DNA of 64,000 bases, from positions 2,418,001-2,482,000 of the forward strand of contig JAPYXD010000459.1 in assembly GCA_030998225.1 (NCBI GenBank), given 5' to 3'. The notes under the pieces are model-generated. The model ran no database searches, was not told the origin of the DNA, and was given only the letters and a program-made list of their open reading frames with translations. Made by a program: the position numbers and the translations under genes. Origin of the DNA: Diplolepis rosae (taxonomy: Eukaryota > Arthropoda > Insecta > Hymenoptera > Diplolepididae). Shown piece after piece: positions 1 through 11,740 of this stretch; the stretch's first letter is position 1; every line of letters starts with the position of its first letter.

Positions 1-411
1 TCGCATGGGATGGCGAAAATTTTGCGCCCTTCATTACTGGATCTGAAGTGGAGGGGGGATGGGTAGTTTTCGTGCAATCTAGTTCCTGCTACGTCCCCTA
101 GATGTCGCTGATATAAATCCATTCGCCCCGCCACCATCTGTAAGTACCCCTTCAAAATACATGGGAGTGGGCACACCGTGGTCGAAGATGAGACACAGCC
201 GGCTGCCGAGTTTATGTCAACACTGGCCGCCATGTCGACTTTCGAGTCACGATAGATCGACGCATCGATTATCGCCGCCATCAATCGTTGGAGAGCGATG
301 CACAAGACGACCAGACGCCACCACGTGACCCGGAAAACGTACCCTAGGGCGCATGGACCCTGGGGCTTGATATTTAGTATCTTAGACATTTTATGATACT
401 AAATTTATGCA
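1..411 (+). other. Unidentified, possibly coding fragment (retroelement 3' end?)
   Basis: This stretch is GC-richer than its surroundings. On the + strand a frame starting near 180 reads through with one TAG (near 255) and ends at a TGA near 391. It would encode an acidic then Arg/His-rich peptide, and I recognise no domain in it. An AATAAA lies at about 424. With the LTR-like sequence that follows, this could be the 3' end of a retroelement internal region. It could equally be chance open frame or the tail of a host transcript. Confidence 0.2.
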
Positions 412-1372
412 GTTTGATGTAAATAAACACTAATTACAATGGTGTCAATGTGCCACACGCGCCGTTCGTTGTAACTGATAGAACCGCGTGTTGATGGAAA
501 TTATTTGTCGAGGGCAATTATTATACTAGACACGAGTTGCCTAGTCGTCTATTAGATGTATGACATGTGACCTGTTTCCGGGTCCGCAATTGGGTCACGC
601 ATGTAATTCGTGGGGCAGGTCGGGAATTCTGTCAGCGTCGCGTCGGCCATCGTCACTCTCGTCCTGCGACTATTAGCGACAGGTGACATACTTTGTCTCC
701 CGAAGGAAACTTGGAATTGTATTTTCTTACTCCCATGGAATGGAAGGAGAATTTGTATTGAAATTTGATCCGGAGCTCCAGGACGTAATACAGGTAGCGT
801 GAGTTGATTTTATTTAAATTCTCTTGGCAAGTGGTCCGGAACTAACGGACATTATTGAACTGATACTGACGTTTTGTGGCGTACATTACACATACCGGCC
901 ACTTCGCCTCTCTTCTCTCTCTTCTTCGTGAGTGCTCTTTTGCTTATATCAGTGGCTTTTTATGTATGTTTGGCTAGAAAAAGAAATTGGTTAATTAGAG
1001 TAAATTAGTGATAAATTCCGGTTCTCTCGGGTTGAGACACGCGCCGTTGAATTGATTCCGCCATATTGTCGCGTGACTCGGGAATGTTCCAAGATTTTTG
1101 TTACCTTTCATTCTATTTGTGCTTATTAAAATCAATGTAAATATTCTGGGCATTTAGTGAATTCATTTTTGATTTGTATCGAGTTCATGAATAATTCTAA
1201 TAAATCTTGTTAAGCCGATATATGTTTAAATTATTTAAATTCTGGTATTTATTTCTTTTACCCGGAGAACTGTTGTAATCCTACCTTGACCCTGCCGGCT
1301 GATTGTGTTACTGTTGCTGTTATATTATAAAAATATCGTCACTAACTAGAGTGACTGGCGCTCAACAAGACG
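412..1372 (+). repeat. Possible LTR-like segment
   Basis: No coding capacity is seen. Features compatible with an LTR are a pyrimidine-rich tract at about 905-930, an AATAAA at 1199-1204, and a TGGCGCTCAAC motif at 1356-1366. The last resembles tRNA primer-binding sites that follow insect LTRs. No second LTR copy or clear TG...CA boundaries are present, so the call is tentative. Ordinary non-coding DNA would be equally acceptable. Confidence 0.2.
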
Positions 1373-2060
1373 TTTGAAGAATATTTTATTTCCAGAAGAA
1401 TTTTATATGAAATAAAATTGGTTGGGCCAGCCAAAAATAAGAGTGCCAGGTTACGGGTAGAACCTGCATCTCAAATCATAATTGGTATAATCAATTAACA
1501 GCAAAAAAAATTTTTTACAATGTATGATTTGTTGCAACCAACAATTTTTTTTCTTATTACTTGTTTCCGGGTTTAAAAATGGTTTAGAAACAGAAATTCA
1601 TATCATTACTTTCACGCGTTTCTTGAATTGAAAAAAGTTACAAATACTCGAAGCATATTTTAATTTTTTTGTCTCCGTTTCTGACTCATGTCGTTTTGAT
1701 GAGATGAGATTTATGGAAAATGTCGCTGACACGAGACATTCAAAAATATTGTCTGATGAATTTGGCACAGCAGGCAGGGCAGTGAATGCAAAGTCATCGC
1801 CGAATCATTAGGAAAATGCACCTGCGTTAACCTGTTTCCGAATACAGTAGCCAATAGCATTATATTGTTCTAGAACATTTTTGAAAAATAGAAAGGGAAT
1901 AACGTCGCTTCAGCTATTTTTAAACCTGAAATGATCAGCTTCCACCTTGCCGTGTCCGGAGTATCATATCATCTCGCGTTTATCGTGGAAAATATTGCGT
2001 GCAAAATGAATTGAGTTATTTATAGTAAAAATTTTAATGAAGGTGGAAAGTGTAGTGTGA

Positions 2061-2201
2061 AAAAAAGGTATCGAGACACTGAAAAAAGCCAGCATCACTC
2101 GAGAAGGCGACGAAGTTACTAAATTACTGCAGACCGCGTTGGACACTGAAAAGAACACAAAAAAGCCGATCATGACAGAAAGCTGGAAGAAGAAAGAATA
2201 A
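2061..2201 (+). pseudogene. Short open frame, possible coding remnant
   Basis: This is a 46-codon frame bounded by stops, with no usable ATG at its start. The composition looks protein-like: Lys/Glu/Thr-rich, charged, ending in a Trp and a basic run before TAA at 2199-2201. The codons are less AT-rich than the flanks. No family is recognised. It may be an exon scrap or a retroelement gag fragment. Confidence 0.2.
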
Positions 2202-2430
2202 AAAAAATCAAAACAATTGGTGGTATAGGCCTACTGGGAATCCACGTTAAAAAAACGCGCCAAATGAACTCTACCTCAAAGGTGGTGTGGAAATGAGGTA
2301 CTCAAGATAAACGACTGCCATAACGAAAGCAATCATTTATTGATTCAAAAACTGCAATAAAAATGATCTCGAGCACAATTACTTAATTATTTAATTTTTG
2401 GAGAAATTTTCTGTGAAAAAAGGAACGCTT

Positions 2431-2503
2431 CCACTCCGCTGGGTATCGACCCCAGGTCCTTTCGATTGCCGGTCGAATGCTCTGTCATCTGAGCTAATGA
2501 GGC
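2431..2503 (-). tRNA. tRNA-like sequence (pseudogene or SINE head)
   Basis: Read on the minus strand, this 73-nt sequence has an intact A box (TAGCTCAGATGACAGAGC), a five-pair anticodon stem (TTCGA/TCGAA) around the loop CCGGCAA, and a five-pair T stem (CTGGG/CCCAG) with a B-box-like GGTCGATACCC. The acceptor arms do not pair properly, and loop position 33 is C rather than U, so a working tRNA is unlikely. The flanks at 2395-2440 and 2610-2750 recur near 47.1-47.25 kb. That points to a tRNA-derived dispersed repeat. Confidence 0.5.
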
Positions 2504-3470
2504 TCCACAACCTTTCTCACAGAATCTTGTTGTTAAACCGCCATTTCAGCGAAGGATATATCATGAACTATGTAACCAATTTGTTCTAAATTATTTCAGT
2601 CGATCATGTCGATTATTAGAAGAGTGTGTATCACTCTACGTGACAGCAGAACTCTACCATATCGATCTTACCAACCTGCAATTTAGAACTAATTTAACGT
2701 CTCGTAAGACTAGATGGAAATTTTTAATATAATTTTTGAAGAATTATTTAATTATTTAAAAATGTCGAAAAAAGTGATTGAGTGAAAAATTTTTTTTGCT
2801 GTTAATTGTTTATAACAATTATGATTATGCAATTTTTCAATAAGCGACAAAGTATTATGATCCTCTGTCACATAATAGTATAATAAAAATACCCAAGAAC
2901 AATCGAAAAAGGATAAATACGATTTTTTCAGATTAACTTGTTTATAAAAATGCTAATTATGCACTGATTAATAAATGTCAGAGGATTATTTCTGTAGAGA
3001 GTTTTTTTCTCAACAACTTTCATTCTTACGTTTTTCTCAAAAAACGGATAGAAAGAGAGTTACATGCAGAATAAAAACTCACCCTTTAAATTCAAGATGG
3101 CGGAATTTCCCAAAGGGGTAGGGTGACTAATTTTCGAATTTAAGCTCCCTGTGAACCCCCAAATCGAACCCAAAAAGAATCGCGCTGTTGCCAATTTTTT
3201 TTTTTTATTCCTAAAGTTACTGGATCATGAAATGCATAAGTATATCACCGACGCTTGAGGTGTTTCAAATGATAGTTGAGTAAAATGAGCATCGGGCGTA
3301 TTACTTCTTACCTGGACCCTGCCAATAGTCATCCGATACATACATACATAAACAGCATGCAAATCCATTCACACCATTCAGTCACAGCCAATCAAATTTT
3401 TAATCGCAAGTACACTTAACATATAACCATACATATACTTATATATAGGACGATACGCTTTCGTTGAATC
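2504..3470. other. AT-rich non-coding DNA with repeat debris
   Basis: No gene is seen. The part at 2610-2750 is similar to 47.1-47.24 kb. The part at about 3250-3470 resembles, in reverse, the R1 repeat near 54.7-54.9 kb. Confidence 0.5.
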
Positions 3471-3473
3471 ATG

Positions 3474-3560
3474 CACGGAGAAAAATAGTTGAAGTAATTT
3501 TACTCAACTCTGTCGATTAAACTTGGGACATAAGGACATTTGAACATCTATTAAATCCTT
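3474..3560 (+). repeat. R1-family terminal-type motif
   Basis: A CACGGAGAAAAATAGTTGAAG motif, followed by TACTCAAC, starts at about 3475. It is also found at about 54950 (+) and reversed at about 25290. The shared sequence continues with a 'gggacataaggac' tract. It looks like one end of a dispersed element. No partner end was identified here. Confidence 0.5.
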
Positions 3561-3599
3561 GTCGGCTAAAATGAATTTGATAAATACCTAATTCACCCA

Positions 3600-3920
3600 A
3601 AGTTTTTTATAGGAACTCTACCTCAGGGGCTAGAAAATAGGAAAACTTGCTATTTGAAAGGAAGTATATACTATTGCGAAAGTGAAATAAGAGGATAAAA
3701 AATGAAAGTATTTACTTTTTTTTATAGGAAAGTTGTTATTCAAATTTTGACGGAAATAGTACCTTACTTAAAGAAAATATGTACAGTAACTGAATCTAAA
3801 AAAGTCCGATAAATTATGGGACTTTCTATGGTCCGTCAGATTTCCGATAAATTATCGGAATCAAAACTTCAACTTCAAGGCAGATTTTACTGGTTTTTTT
3901 CGGACTGATGGCATCAACTA
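3600..3920. repeat. GTCCGATAAA motif repeats
   Basis: Short repeats of GTCCGATAAA, TTCCGATAAA and TTATCGG occur in both orientations. The same motif set recurs at 7.03-7.37 kb. No ORF is present. Confidence 0.4.
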
Positions 3921-4009
3921 TACACGACTCCGTGCATTAGTGTGCGGCGTGCTCACGTGAGCAGCGTACATGTATGCGATTGTACGTGTACCTATTTGAA
4001 GAAGTGAAC

Positions 4010-4620
4010 TTGAAAAAATATTTATAAATCTTTGCTTTTTTTTTATAAAACGCTACTTTGTATGAAAATATAAAACTTCATAAAATTAATGACTTTTTAT
4101 GAAGTTAACTTTAAATTTTTTCTGTAGAGTCCGGTCTTTTTATGAAATGCGACTTTTTATAAAAAAGACAAATCCTCATAAAAATACTGACTTTTCATTA
4201 GGTCAACTATACGAAAATTTTATAAAGTTTAGTCTTTTAATAAAAAAAAGTTCTTTATAACAATAGAAAACTTTATAAAACTTTCATAAGGTTTACTATA
4301 TACAAAATTGGTACATTTATTCAGTTTTCATAAAATTACATTATTAATACTCATAATGTATACATTTTTTTATAATGTTCACTTCATAAAAAAACTATAT
4401 GAAAATTTTACAAAGTTTAGAGTTTTTATAAAGAATCGTACCTTTATAAAAAGACAAAACTTTATAAAAGTCAGTGATTTTATAAAGTTTTGTATTTTTA
4501 TAAAACAACGCATTTCATAAAGACAATTTTTATAAAAATTTTTAGAAAGTTGACTTCATAAAAAGTCACTAATTTTATAAAATTTTTATTTCAAATAAGT
4601 GGCTTTATAAAGTTTTTAAT
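4010..4620. repeat. TTTATAAAG motif array
   Basis: This is a dense array of the near-palindrome CTTTATAAAG or TTTATAAAA, in both orientations and roughly every 15-30 bp. It has no coding capacity worth supporting, and I could not place terminal repeats. Its structure resembles the other short-motif arrays in this window, but with a different motif. Confidence 0.5.
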
Positions 4621-4785
4621 TACTAAGGACCATCTGTATATCGCTATGTAGAATCTACATTTAGAAAAACAAATTTGTTTTTTTACGGTTGGGAAACGAT
4701 TTCAGCAACAACAGTAGGATTTTTCAAAGTAAAACTCGTAAGAAAATGGCGCATCTCAGGCTATGGGTCATGTAACTAATAATCG

Positions 4786-4870
4786 AAGTGCCGTTGGAGT
4801 GGTTTCACAGGTCAGCGGTCTACGTTCTAGCCTACGGACCACGAGTGCGCGAGTTCGAACCCAGCTTGGA
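4786..4870 (+). repeat. tRNA-derived SINE-like unit
   Basis: A strong B box (GAGTTCGAACCC, 4851-4862) lies about 45 bp after an A-box-like TGGTTTCACAGG (from about 4799). This is internal RNA polymerase III promoter spacing. No cloverleaf can be drawn with confidence. Confidence 0.35.
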
Positions 4871-5047
4871 GCAGAATTATTTTCATATTTCTTCAGCTTT
4901 ACTACATAAATGTTCAAATTTCCTAATATAATTAGTAACATTGTTTCATAATTGTGCATGATAATAAAAGACTGAATAATTTCTCCTTTCACACAGGTTG
5001 TCAATAATAAGTAGAAAAATGAAGGTAGAAACGTTATAAAGAGAATA

Positions 5048-6985
5048 GGCGAGCGGGACTCACACCCAAACGAACCTTCCAGTGACCACGGAAGTCCTAG
5101 TCGCTAAAACTACTTTTTCTTTATATTTTCGAGGTCGCTGGATACGAATCTGAAATTGTTTTTTCGATATAAATAGGTGGAACATTGAAAAAAACGGCAA
5201 TTTATCTTTATGAAATTTTTTCTGGTTATTGTACAACTAAAGAGCTAAATAACACGCCTGCTCCGATCATTCTGCGTCAATTATTACTCGCTCGGTAAAT
5301 TTTCAAATGTGTACTACTACGAATTCCGAGTTTTGTCATACAATCGTAAAAGTTGAGTGACGAAGTTTCTAATTTCCAATAACTAGTTATTGAGTGTTAA
5401 AATGTAATACATAAAGAAGTTTTTGGGAAAATTTCAGCTCAAAATATCAAATAGAAAAAAGCTGTGCTGTTTCAAAGTCGTGTGTCACGTCAGAATGCAC
5501 GGAGCGTGCTAGCACGCAGCGATCGTGCGGCGGGGCAGCAACTATCGATGAGATTGAAATACGGGTTTAATATATTAAATCAAAATCAAAACCATTGGAA
5601 TATTTAAAAAAATTTTCATTTATTGATGTACATCTAATATAACATCTTGATTTGCACACGTATTGTTACAACTGCAAACATCACAGCACTTCAAATTATT
5701 TTTTTTTACATGGGCAAACGTCCGTTTTACAGGCATAGTTACCAGTACAAGAACAAAAGTACTCTTGCAATACTTCCATTGCAGTGGGGCCGTCGTAATA
5801 ATCAAAAGCCAATTTACCATTCTCTGTCAACCATCCAAACTTCGCTATTTCTGTGGAAATAATAATAGGTTCGATTGCTTGTTTCCATTCGTTTATTTGC
5901 CAAATAGCTCGTCAAATATGTTTAGACAGCGCTGGTTCGGATGGAGGAAGTCTTGCGATATCAGGGTTTTTTTCAATAGCTAAATGATATCTTCACGAAT
6001 TGATATCGCTACGTATACCCTTGGACTTCTTCTTCGGATCGTACAAATAAGATGCAAAGACACTGACTACTTCTTGTGCAGATTTTATGTCTAAATTAGT
6101 TATTGCCGATACAAACAAATGAGTTTATTGTAACGATTGATCACGTGGTGAATATTGCACCAAACATTAGAAGAATTTGATAACATTATAAAAAATAATT
6201 GTTGCAATAAAGTCCAGCTCGCGTACATAAAATCACATATCGATATATTGTATTAATTCTAGACAATGATGTTTATAGTAAATATATTCTGAACTTAACT
6301 GATTTATTTACATTCCAAACAAATCATAAATTATTTCTTTAACATATCAATGAAATAAAATAAAGAAACTAAAGAGCGAAGTAATAAATCGCATTGTACT
6401 CATTGGTAGTTGCTGCCGCGCCGCACGATCGCTGCGTGTTAGCACGCTCCGTGCATTCTGACGCGACACACGACTTTGAAATAGCACAGCTTTTTTCTAT
6501 TTGATATTTTGAGCTGAAATTTTCCCAAAAACTTCTTTATGTATTACATTTTAATACTCAATAACTAGTTATTGGAAATTCGAAACTTCGTCACTCAACT
6601 TTTACGATTGTATGACAAAACTCAGAATTCGTAGTAGTACACATTTGAAAATTTACCGAGCGAGTAATAATTGACGCAGAATGATCGGAGCAGGCTTGTT
6701 ATTTAGCTCTTTAGTTATACAATAACCAGAAAAAATTTCATAAAGATATATTAATAATCGTCAGAAATATAGCGAGAGTAACATTGAAAAACCTAAAATT
6801 CATTTTTTTCCATTTTCCGCTAAATTGCCGTTTTTTTTAATGTTCCACCTATTTTATCGAAAAAACAATTTCAGATTCGTATCCAGTGACCTCGAAAACA
6901 TAAAGAAAAATTAGTTTCAGCGACTAGAACTGCGTGGTCACATTCTGCTATTTCTAAGCGTCTTTTTGGGGGTGTCCCGCTCGCC
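5048..6985. mobile_element. TA-flanked inverted-repeat DNA element (1.94 kb)
   Basis: The ends GGCGAGCGGGAC (left) and GTCCCGCTCGCC (right) are inverted copies flanked by TA on both sides (5046-5047 and 6986-6987). Inside the ends, long inverted arms run from about 5048-5545 and 6405-6985, with a few indels. The unpaired centre carries the 3' remnant of a Cys-rich ORF. The TA target fits the Tc1/mariner superfamily, but other TA-target groups are possible. Confidence 0.65.
5620..5930 (-). pseudogene. C-terminal remnant of Cys-rich (CXC-like) transposon protein
   Basis: Read on the minus strand, the frame shows EWKQAIEPIII, then a stretch rich in aromatic and acidic residues, then a run of closely spaced cysteines: C-S-C-T, C-K-T, C-P-C-K, C-C-D-V-C-S-C and N-N-T-C. 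The stop is at 5620-5622. The spacing resembles tesmin/TSO1-like CXC repeats found at the C-terminus of some arthropod transposon-encoded proteins. A run of nine A (eight expected) near 5696-5704 shifts the frame in the middle of the cysteine block. An in-frame TGA lies just upstream. The gene is therefore dead and partial. It sits in the centre of the 5048-6985 element, probably its former coding region. The family call is moderate, and the function is unknown. Confidence 0.5.
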
Positions 6986-7029
6986 TAGAAGAGGGAAGAA
7001 GGAGAAAAGGATCGATAAAAGGGAAAATA

Positions 7030-7375
7030 AATTTTTGCTTTTTTTTGCGTCGAAAAAGTCCGATAAAAAAGAGGAAAAATTCGGACAAATTTATATGAAC
7101 TTTTTAGTGTTCCAATCACGGGAAAAAGTCCGATAAAAACAGTAAAAAATCCGGAATCAAAACAGTGATATTTTATTGTTTTGAAAAAGTATTAATTAGA
7201 CATTTGAGTAGGAAATTATATGATGTTTTTTTCGGAAAAAGCCCCCTATTTTATAGCAAAATTTCCGATGGTAAGTAAAGTCCGATAAAAAATAGGAAAA
7301 TGTTCTATAAGGATTTTCTGGGGTTAAAATGCCATAAATTATAGGAGAATTTCGCCTAAAAAAAAGAAGAAACTA
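7030..7375. repeat. AAAGTCCGATAAA motif array
   Basis: At least four copies of AAAGTCCGATAAA or a close variant occur, with complementary TTCGGA or CCGGAA bits between them. It is related to 3.6-3.92 kb. It has no ORF and no terminal repeats. Confidence 0.45.
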
Positions 7376-7934
7376 AGATATATTTTTCTCAGTGTAAGAT
7401 GTACTACTTTTATTTCGACTTGTTCTTTTTCAAAGGAGCAACTTTTAATATTTTCTGTAGGAAAATTAGTAAGTAGGATTAATTAGTAGAGAAATTATTT
7501 AATTATACAAAAATAATAGTTGAAATAAGTATTTAAAGCTATATAAAAATAGCTAAAATGATAAGATAAATTACTATCGTCTGTAACAACGTGAGTGTTT
7601 TATAAAAATGTTCTCAATATAAGCTATTTCCATAGAAATTTTTTTAATATAAGGTAGTACAAATCAAAAAATTTCTTTGTGAATACTCCTATCAACTGTA
7701 GTAATTTTGCGCTTGTGTTTGCTTATATTCATTCGGCTGCCCGAACGAAGCCGAACGCTTTCGAAGCTAGCCGACCAACGGTCACCGAGTGATTCCTATT
7801 TTTCTATATTTACGGATGTCAACGCATGTTTTGCTTCCCGACAATTCCCGGTATTTTATGTTGAATTATTACAGGTTGCAAGTAATAATTGATTTTGTGC
7901 TCACATAGGATCATTTGGAAACTGAAAGAGCGTA

Positions 7935-8315
7935 CACTCAGAAAAAATATTTGATTGAATCAAAAAAATTATTTGTTTGAAACACTTTCTTTGATGTAAA
8001 GAAATGTTTTGCTTTAATGAAAAAAAATTTGTTTGATTCAAATAAAATATCTTTAGACTAAATAAATATTTGTTCGGATCAAATAAATTTTTGCCGTAAA
8101 TCAAACAAATTCTATCTTTGACCATATATCAATGCATTAATTTCTATATTTTGAAGAAAAATTAATTTGATTCGAACAAATATTTATTTGGTTCAAAGAT
8201 ATTTTTTTTGAATGAAACAAATTTTATTTCATTTGAACAAACCATTTCTTTAAATCAAAGAAAGTCGTTCAAACAAATCATTTTCTTTGATTCAATCAAA
8301 TCATTTTTCTGAGTG
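7935..8315. mobile_element. 381-bp MITE with TA target duplication
   Basis: The inverted ends CACTCAGAAAAA and TTTTTCTGAGTG are flanked by TA (7933-7934 and 8316-8317). The interior is almost wholly built of short TTTGATTCAAA / AACAAATAAA motifs in both orientations, so the element can fold back along its length. It is non-coding. Confidence 0.7.
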
Positions 8316-8367
8316 TAAGTATTTCAAATGTATAATTAACTATATATTGTAGCATATTATTATTAGA

Positions 8368-8645
8368 AATGATAGAAACGAAAATAATGATAGGTTTTAA
8401 GTTAGGATTGCCGAATACGATTTCCATTCAATACAAAAAGAGAAATTTTTCTGTTAGCAGTAATATTAAATTTTTATAATGGGAATATGAGCTTTTATTT
8501 ATAAATTTGTGATTTTAATTGGTAAATAAGTGAAATAAAAATAATGAAAATTTTTAGGTTGAACTCGCAAAATACAATCTTGCTTAGTTATAAAAAGAGA
8601 AATATATTGTATTAGTAGTAGTATAAAATTTATATGGCAGAAAAA
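8368..8645 (+). repeat. Degenerate direct repeat, two units
   Basis: Two diverged units (about 8368-8490 and 8535-8645) share the order AAAATAATGA, a TAGGTT..., AATACRAT, AAAAAGAGAAAT, TTAGYAGTA and TATAATG/ATATGG blocks. No gene is seen from 8316 to 8866. Confidence 0.4.
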
Positions 8646-9303
8646 TGTCTTCTAATTTAAAAGCAGAAGTTTTCAAAACAATAATTTTCACTCTTAAGTC
8701 ATCTTTTATTTGGGAAAATTCTGACTGTTTTTGAATTTATGCAGCATAATGATAAACGACGAGTTAATTACAGCTTCCTGGAGAATACGAGGTAAGCGAC
8801 GTAGAGAAAATTAACAATCCATCTAGGCAAAAGCAAATAATCGCCAAATTATAATTTACTTTCGAAATGAAATGGGAGATTTACAGTCAAACATTTTTTT
8901 TCGACAAAACATTTTTTCTTGCCTTTTTACTTCGAAAATAATCGACACGTATTTTTTTTTCAATGTGATACTTAAAAATTTCGAGATATAATTTTTTTAA
9001 GTTTGGCACTCGGGAAAATTTTTTTTTTTTCCAACAGCTCACTGTAAAAGCAGTTTTGAATATGAAATGTAACCCTTGCACTTGAAATGCGCGAAAGAGT
9101 ACAAGCTTTCAAAAAAGTTATAGCACACATTTCGTTGTTTTTTTTGTAATAACAATATAGTACATTTTTATAAACAATTGAATTTTTCTTAAATTTAGAA
9201 CTAATTTTTTTCCGATTTTTTTGTTTCTAAATCTTTGTTGAAATTTTTTCAATATGCAGGCAAAATTTTGGAATGGAAAAATGAAAACTATAGGTGTAAT
9301 TAA

Positions 9304-10026
9304 GGGGGTCCACCTGTGTAAAATTTTTGAAAAATCGATTTTTTTGTCTTGACATTTTTTGCATCTTTAAGATATGACTAATGATGTCCTTAAGCAATTT
9401 TCATAAATTCAACCTAATTAAAGTGTGACAGGGCGCCAAATGTTACAGGAAACAATACAAAGTTCTGTTGTGTTTCCAAACTTTAAACGCGTTTTTCTAG
9501 AAACCATGTTTTTGAAATTTGTGGGCAGGATTGAAAAAAATCTACTTCACAGATTGACTTGAAATTTTAACTGACTCATTTATAGAGATAACTGAAGGTA
9601 CCCACGTAGCGGTTTTTTGAAATCTTTTTTTATGTTACAGCATATATTATATCGAAAAAAGCATGAAAATGATTAATTTTTATGAAAAGTACTGCCATTT
9701 CTTCAATTTTTAAAATTTCGTCAAAATGCTACGTCAGTACCTCGACAACATAAACAGAAATAATATTTTTTTTACTTTTTGCGTTTTAGATAACTGGTTC
9801 GAGCGGAATCTTGCCCACAATTTCGGTATTCCATTTTGAAGGGGTCACTTTCAATGCCTTTAATGAATACAAGCCTTCGGACTACACTATTGGAAAAATT
9901 TACTATTATAAAAAAACCACAAACCTTCAAAATAACGTTAAACTTATTCTCATTTTCGAATTAGTTCTCCTAACAAACATTCCCGAAAAAGCGTTCGAAA
10001 TACCGCCCTCACACAGGTGGACCCCC
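9304..10026. mobile_element. 723-bp TTAA-target element (piggyBac/Kolobok-type MITE)
   Basis: The element has a perfect 16-bp inverted end GGGGGTCCACCTGTGT and is flanked by TTAA on both sides (9300-9303 and 10027-10030). The opposite arm of the host foldback element is an uninterrupted paralogue with a single TTAA at 12112-12115, which proves insertion with TTAA duplication. No transposase is encoded, so the element is non-autonomous. piggyBac and Kolobok both use TTAA. Confidence 0.85.
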
Positions 10027-10417
10027 TTAATTTATAAAATCTGTCCCGCCCGTTGCAACGAGCGAGCTCGCACGCTGCAACTACGCTTAAGCTTGATTAG
10101 GCATGCTCGGACTCGAAGCACGTGTGGTACTGAATGTAGTGACCGCTGTTTGAGTTTTCTGTGAATGTTCCTCAAGTGTTCACCTATTTCAACTTAATAC
10201 AGAAATGCCAAGCTCTCGATTTAAACATGTCTGCTGCAATCCGTTTAATAAAAAAAATCATAGTGGAAAAAAGCAAAAAGAAAATTTGCGTCTTAAGTGT
10301 ATCATTTGGAGTAATTTTATCGTAAAACTTCAGTCATCAATTCATCATTATAACTAATGATTCGTTTTGAAATAGTTTACGCACAAGTTTGAATGTACTG
10401 TTATACGCACAGCGATA

Positions 10418-10486
10418 GAAGGGAATGAGATTTTATAAAATTTAATATATTTTATTCAAATAACGAAAAATCTCATTCCCTTGAAC
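10418..10486. repeat. Short hairpin AGGGAATGAGATTTT
   Basis: Inverted 15-bp arms (AGGGAATGAGATTTT and its complement) surround an AT-rich loop. They mark the junction between the left arm and the GC-rich core. Confidence 0.5.
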
Positions 10487-11740
10487 GGCGCTTACTTGAC
10501 CATCATCTGGCGACAGCATGCCCTTCCACCTCTTAGGCAAGAGTGGAACAAAAGATCCTCTGTCTTCTTCTCTCCCATACCTCGGTACGCTCTCTCGCAC
10601 TCGCACCAAGTACCAGCGCAGTGAGGAGAGTCACACGCTATGCATGCGTTCTCTCTCACTCCACTGGACATTCTTGTTACTCTCTTTCGCACTTGTACGG
10701 AGTAGCTAGAGAACCCTTACGTTCTCCCACTACCAGGGCCCAGCAGTGGGACTCTCTATGTAGAAAAAACTAAGAAAAAAATTAGAAAGTGCGAGAGACG
10801 TCCAAGCAAGGGAAACTGCACTAGGAAAGTCGGGGAAATCGACCCCTTCCACAGGACCACCGAAGGGAGAGAAGCTAGATAAAAGGGCGCGTTTTCGCTG
10901 GCAGATTCATTCGGGGTGTAGGTCTCGCCTACGCTCTTAACGTCGACCCAATAAAGTCGCTCGAGAAGAAGCTGAGTTTTGCTGCTATCAACCTCTACAT
11001 CCTGGTAAGTCCTAGCCAGAAGATCTCTCTAGGTCTTCTCCCCTGGAAGATCGACAACGGTCTTCCATCTCTCTCCCTCGCCAGAAGATCTGCCTAGGTC
11101 TTCTCCCCTGGAAGATCGACAACGGTCTTCCAACTCTCTCCCTCGCCAGAAGATCTACATAGGTCTTCTCCCCTGGAAGATCGACAACGGTCTACCATCT
11201 CTCTCCCTCGCCAGAAGATCTACATAGGTCTTCTCCCCTGGAAGATCGACAACGGTCTTCCATCTCTCTCCCTCGCCAGAAGATCTACATAGGTCTTCTC
11301 CCCTGGAAGATCGACAACGGTCTTCCATCTCTCTCCCTCGCCAGAAGATCTACATAGGTCTTCTCCCCTGGAAGATCGACAACGGTCTTCCATCTCTCTC
11401 CCTCGCCAGAAGATCTACATAGGTCTTCTTCCCTGGAAGATCGACAACGGTCTTCCATCTCCCTCTCTCTTACTCTCTCTCTCTTATCCCCTCTCTCGCC
11501 TTTTAACCATGGCCCAGCCACGCGCCGTGAATCAAGAAGAAGAAGAAGCAGAAGAAGAAAAGTGGAAGGGAAGCAGAGGAAGACGAGCTGTCTGCAACGT
11601 GTCTGACTGAAACCAGGCGCTATCCAGGCGCTATCTGGGGTGCCCGGTTTCAGTAGCGAAGACCACCGTTTCGCACCTACTATCACCACACCACCCACTC
11701 CACCAGGCCGCACTCTTTTCCCCCGCCGTAACAGTACTTA
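10487..11740. other. GC-rich core of foldback element, promoter/polyA-like module
   Basis: This 1.25 kb is much richer in GC than the flanks. It contains an ATAAAAGG TATA-like box at about 10879-10886, an AATAAA at about 10950-10955, and a splice-donor-like GGTAAGTCC at about 11003. A 63-bp tandem repeat follows. The layout is reminiscent of an LTR or promoter module captured in a foldback element, but no LTR pair was found. Confidence 0.3.
11019..11462 (+). repeat. 63-bp tandem repeat, about 7 copies
   Basis: Each unit carries CCAGAAGATCTACATAGG, then TCTTCTCCCCTGGAAGATC, GACAACGGTCTTCCATC and a CTCTCTCC tract. Copies are nearly identical (single-base differences in the first two), so the expansion is recent or homogenised. 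Units contain complementary GAAGATC/GATCTTC pieces. Although 63 is divisible by 3, no start, domain or flanking coding context supports a protein. Confidence 0.9.

Noticed and set aside
1..1372. Complete LTR retrotransposon
   Set aside because: Only a possible 3' coding scrap, one AATAAA and a primer-site-like motif were seen. There is no second LTR, no RT, integrase or protease motif.
2431..2503. Functional tRNA gene
   Set aside because: The acceptor arms do not pair, position 33 is not U and flanking sequence is repetitive. It is kept only as a tRNA-like feature.
11285..11713. 142-codon minus-strand frame over the 63-bp repeat
   Set aside because: The repeat length is divisible by three, which keeps frames open trivially. 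The peptide is a low-complexity echo of the repeat.
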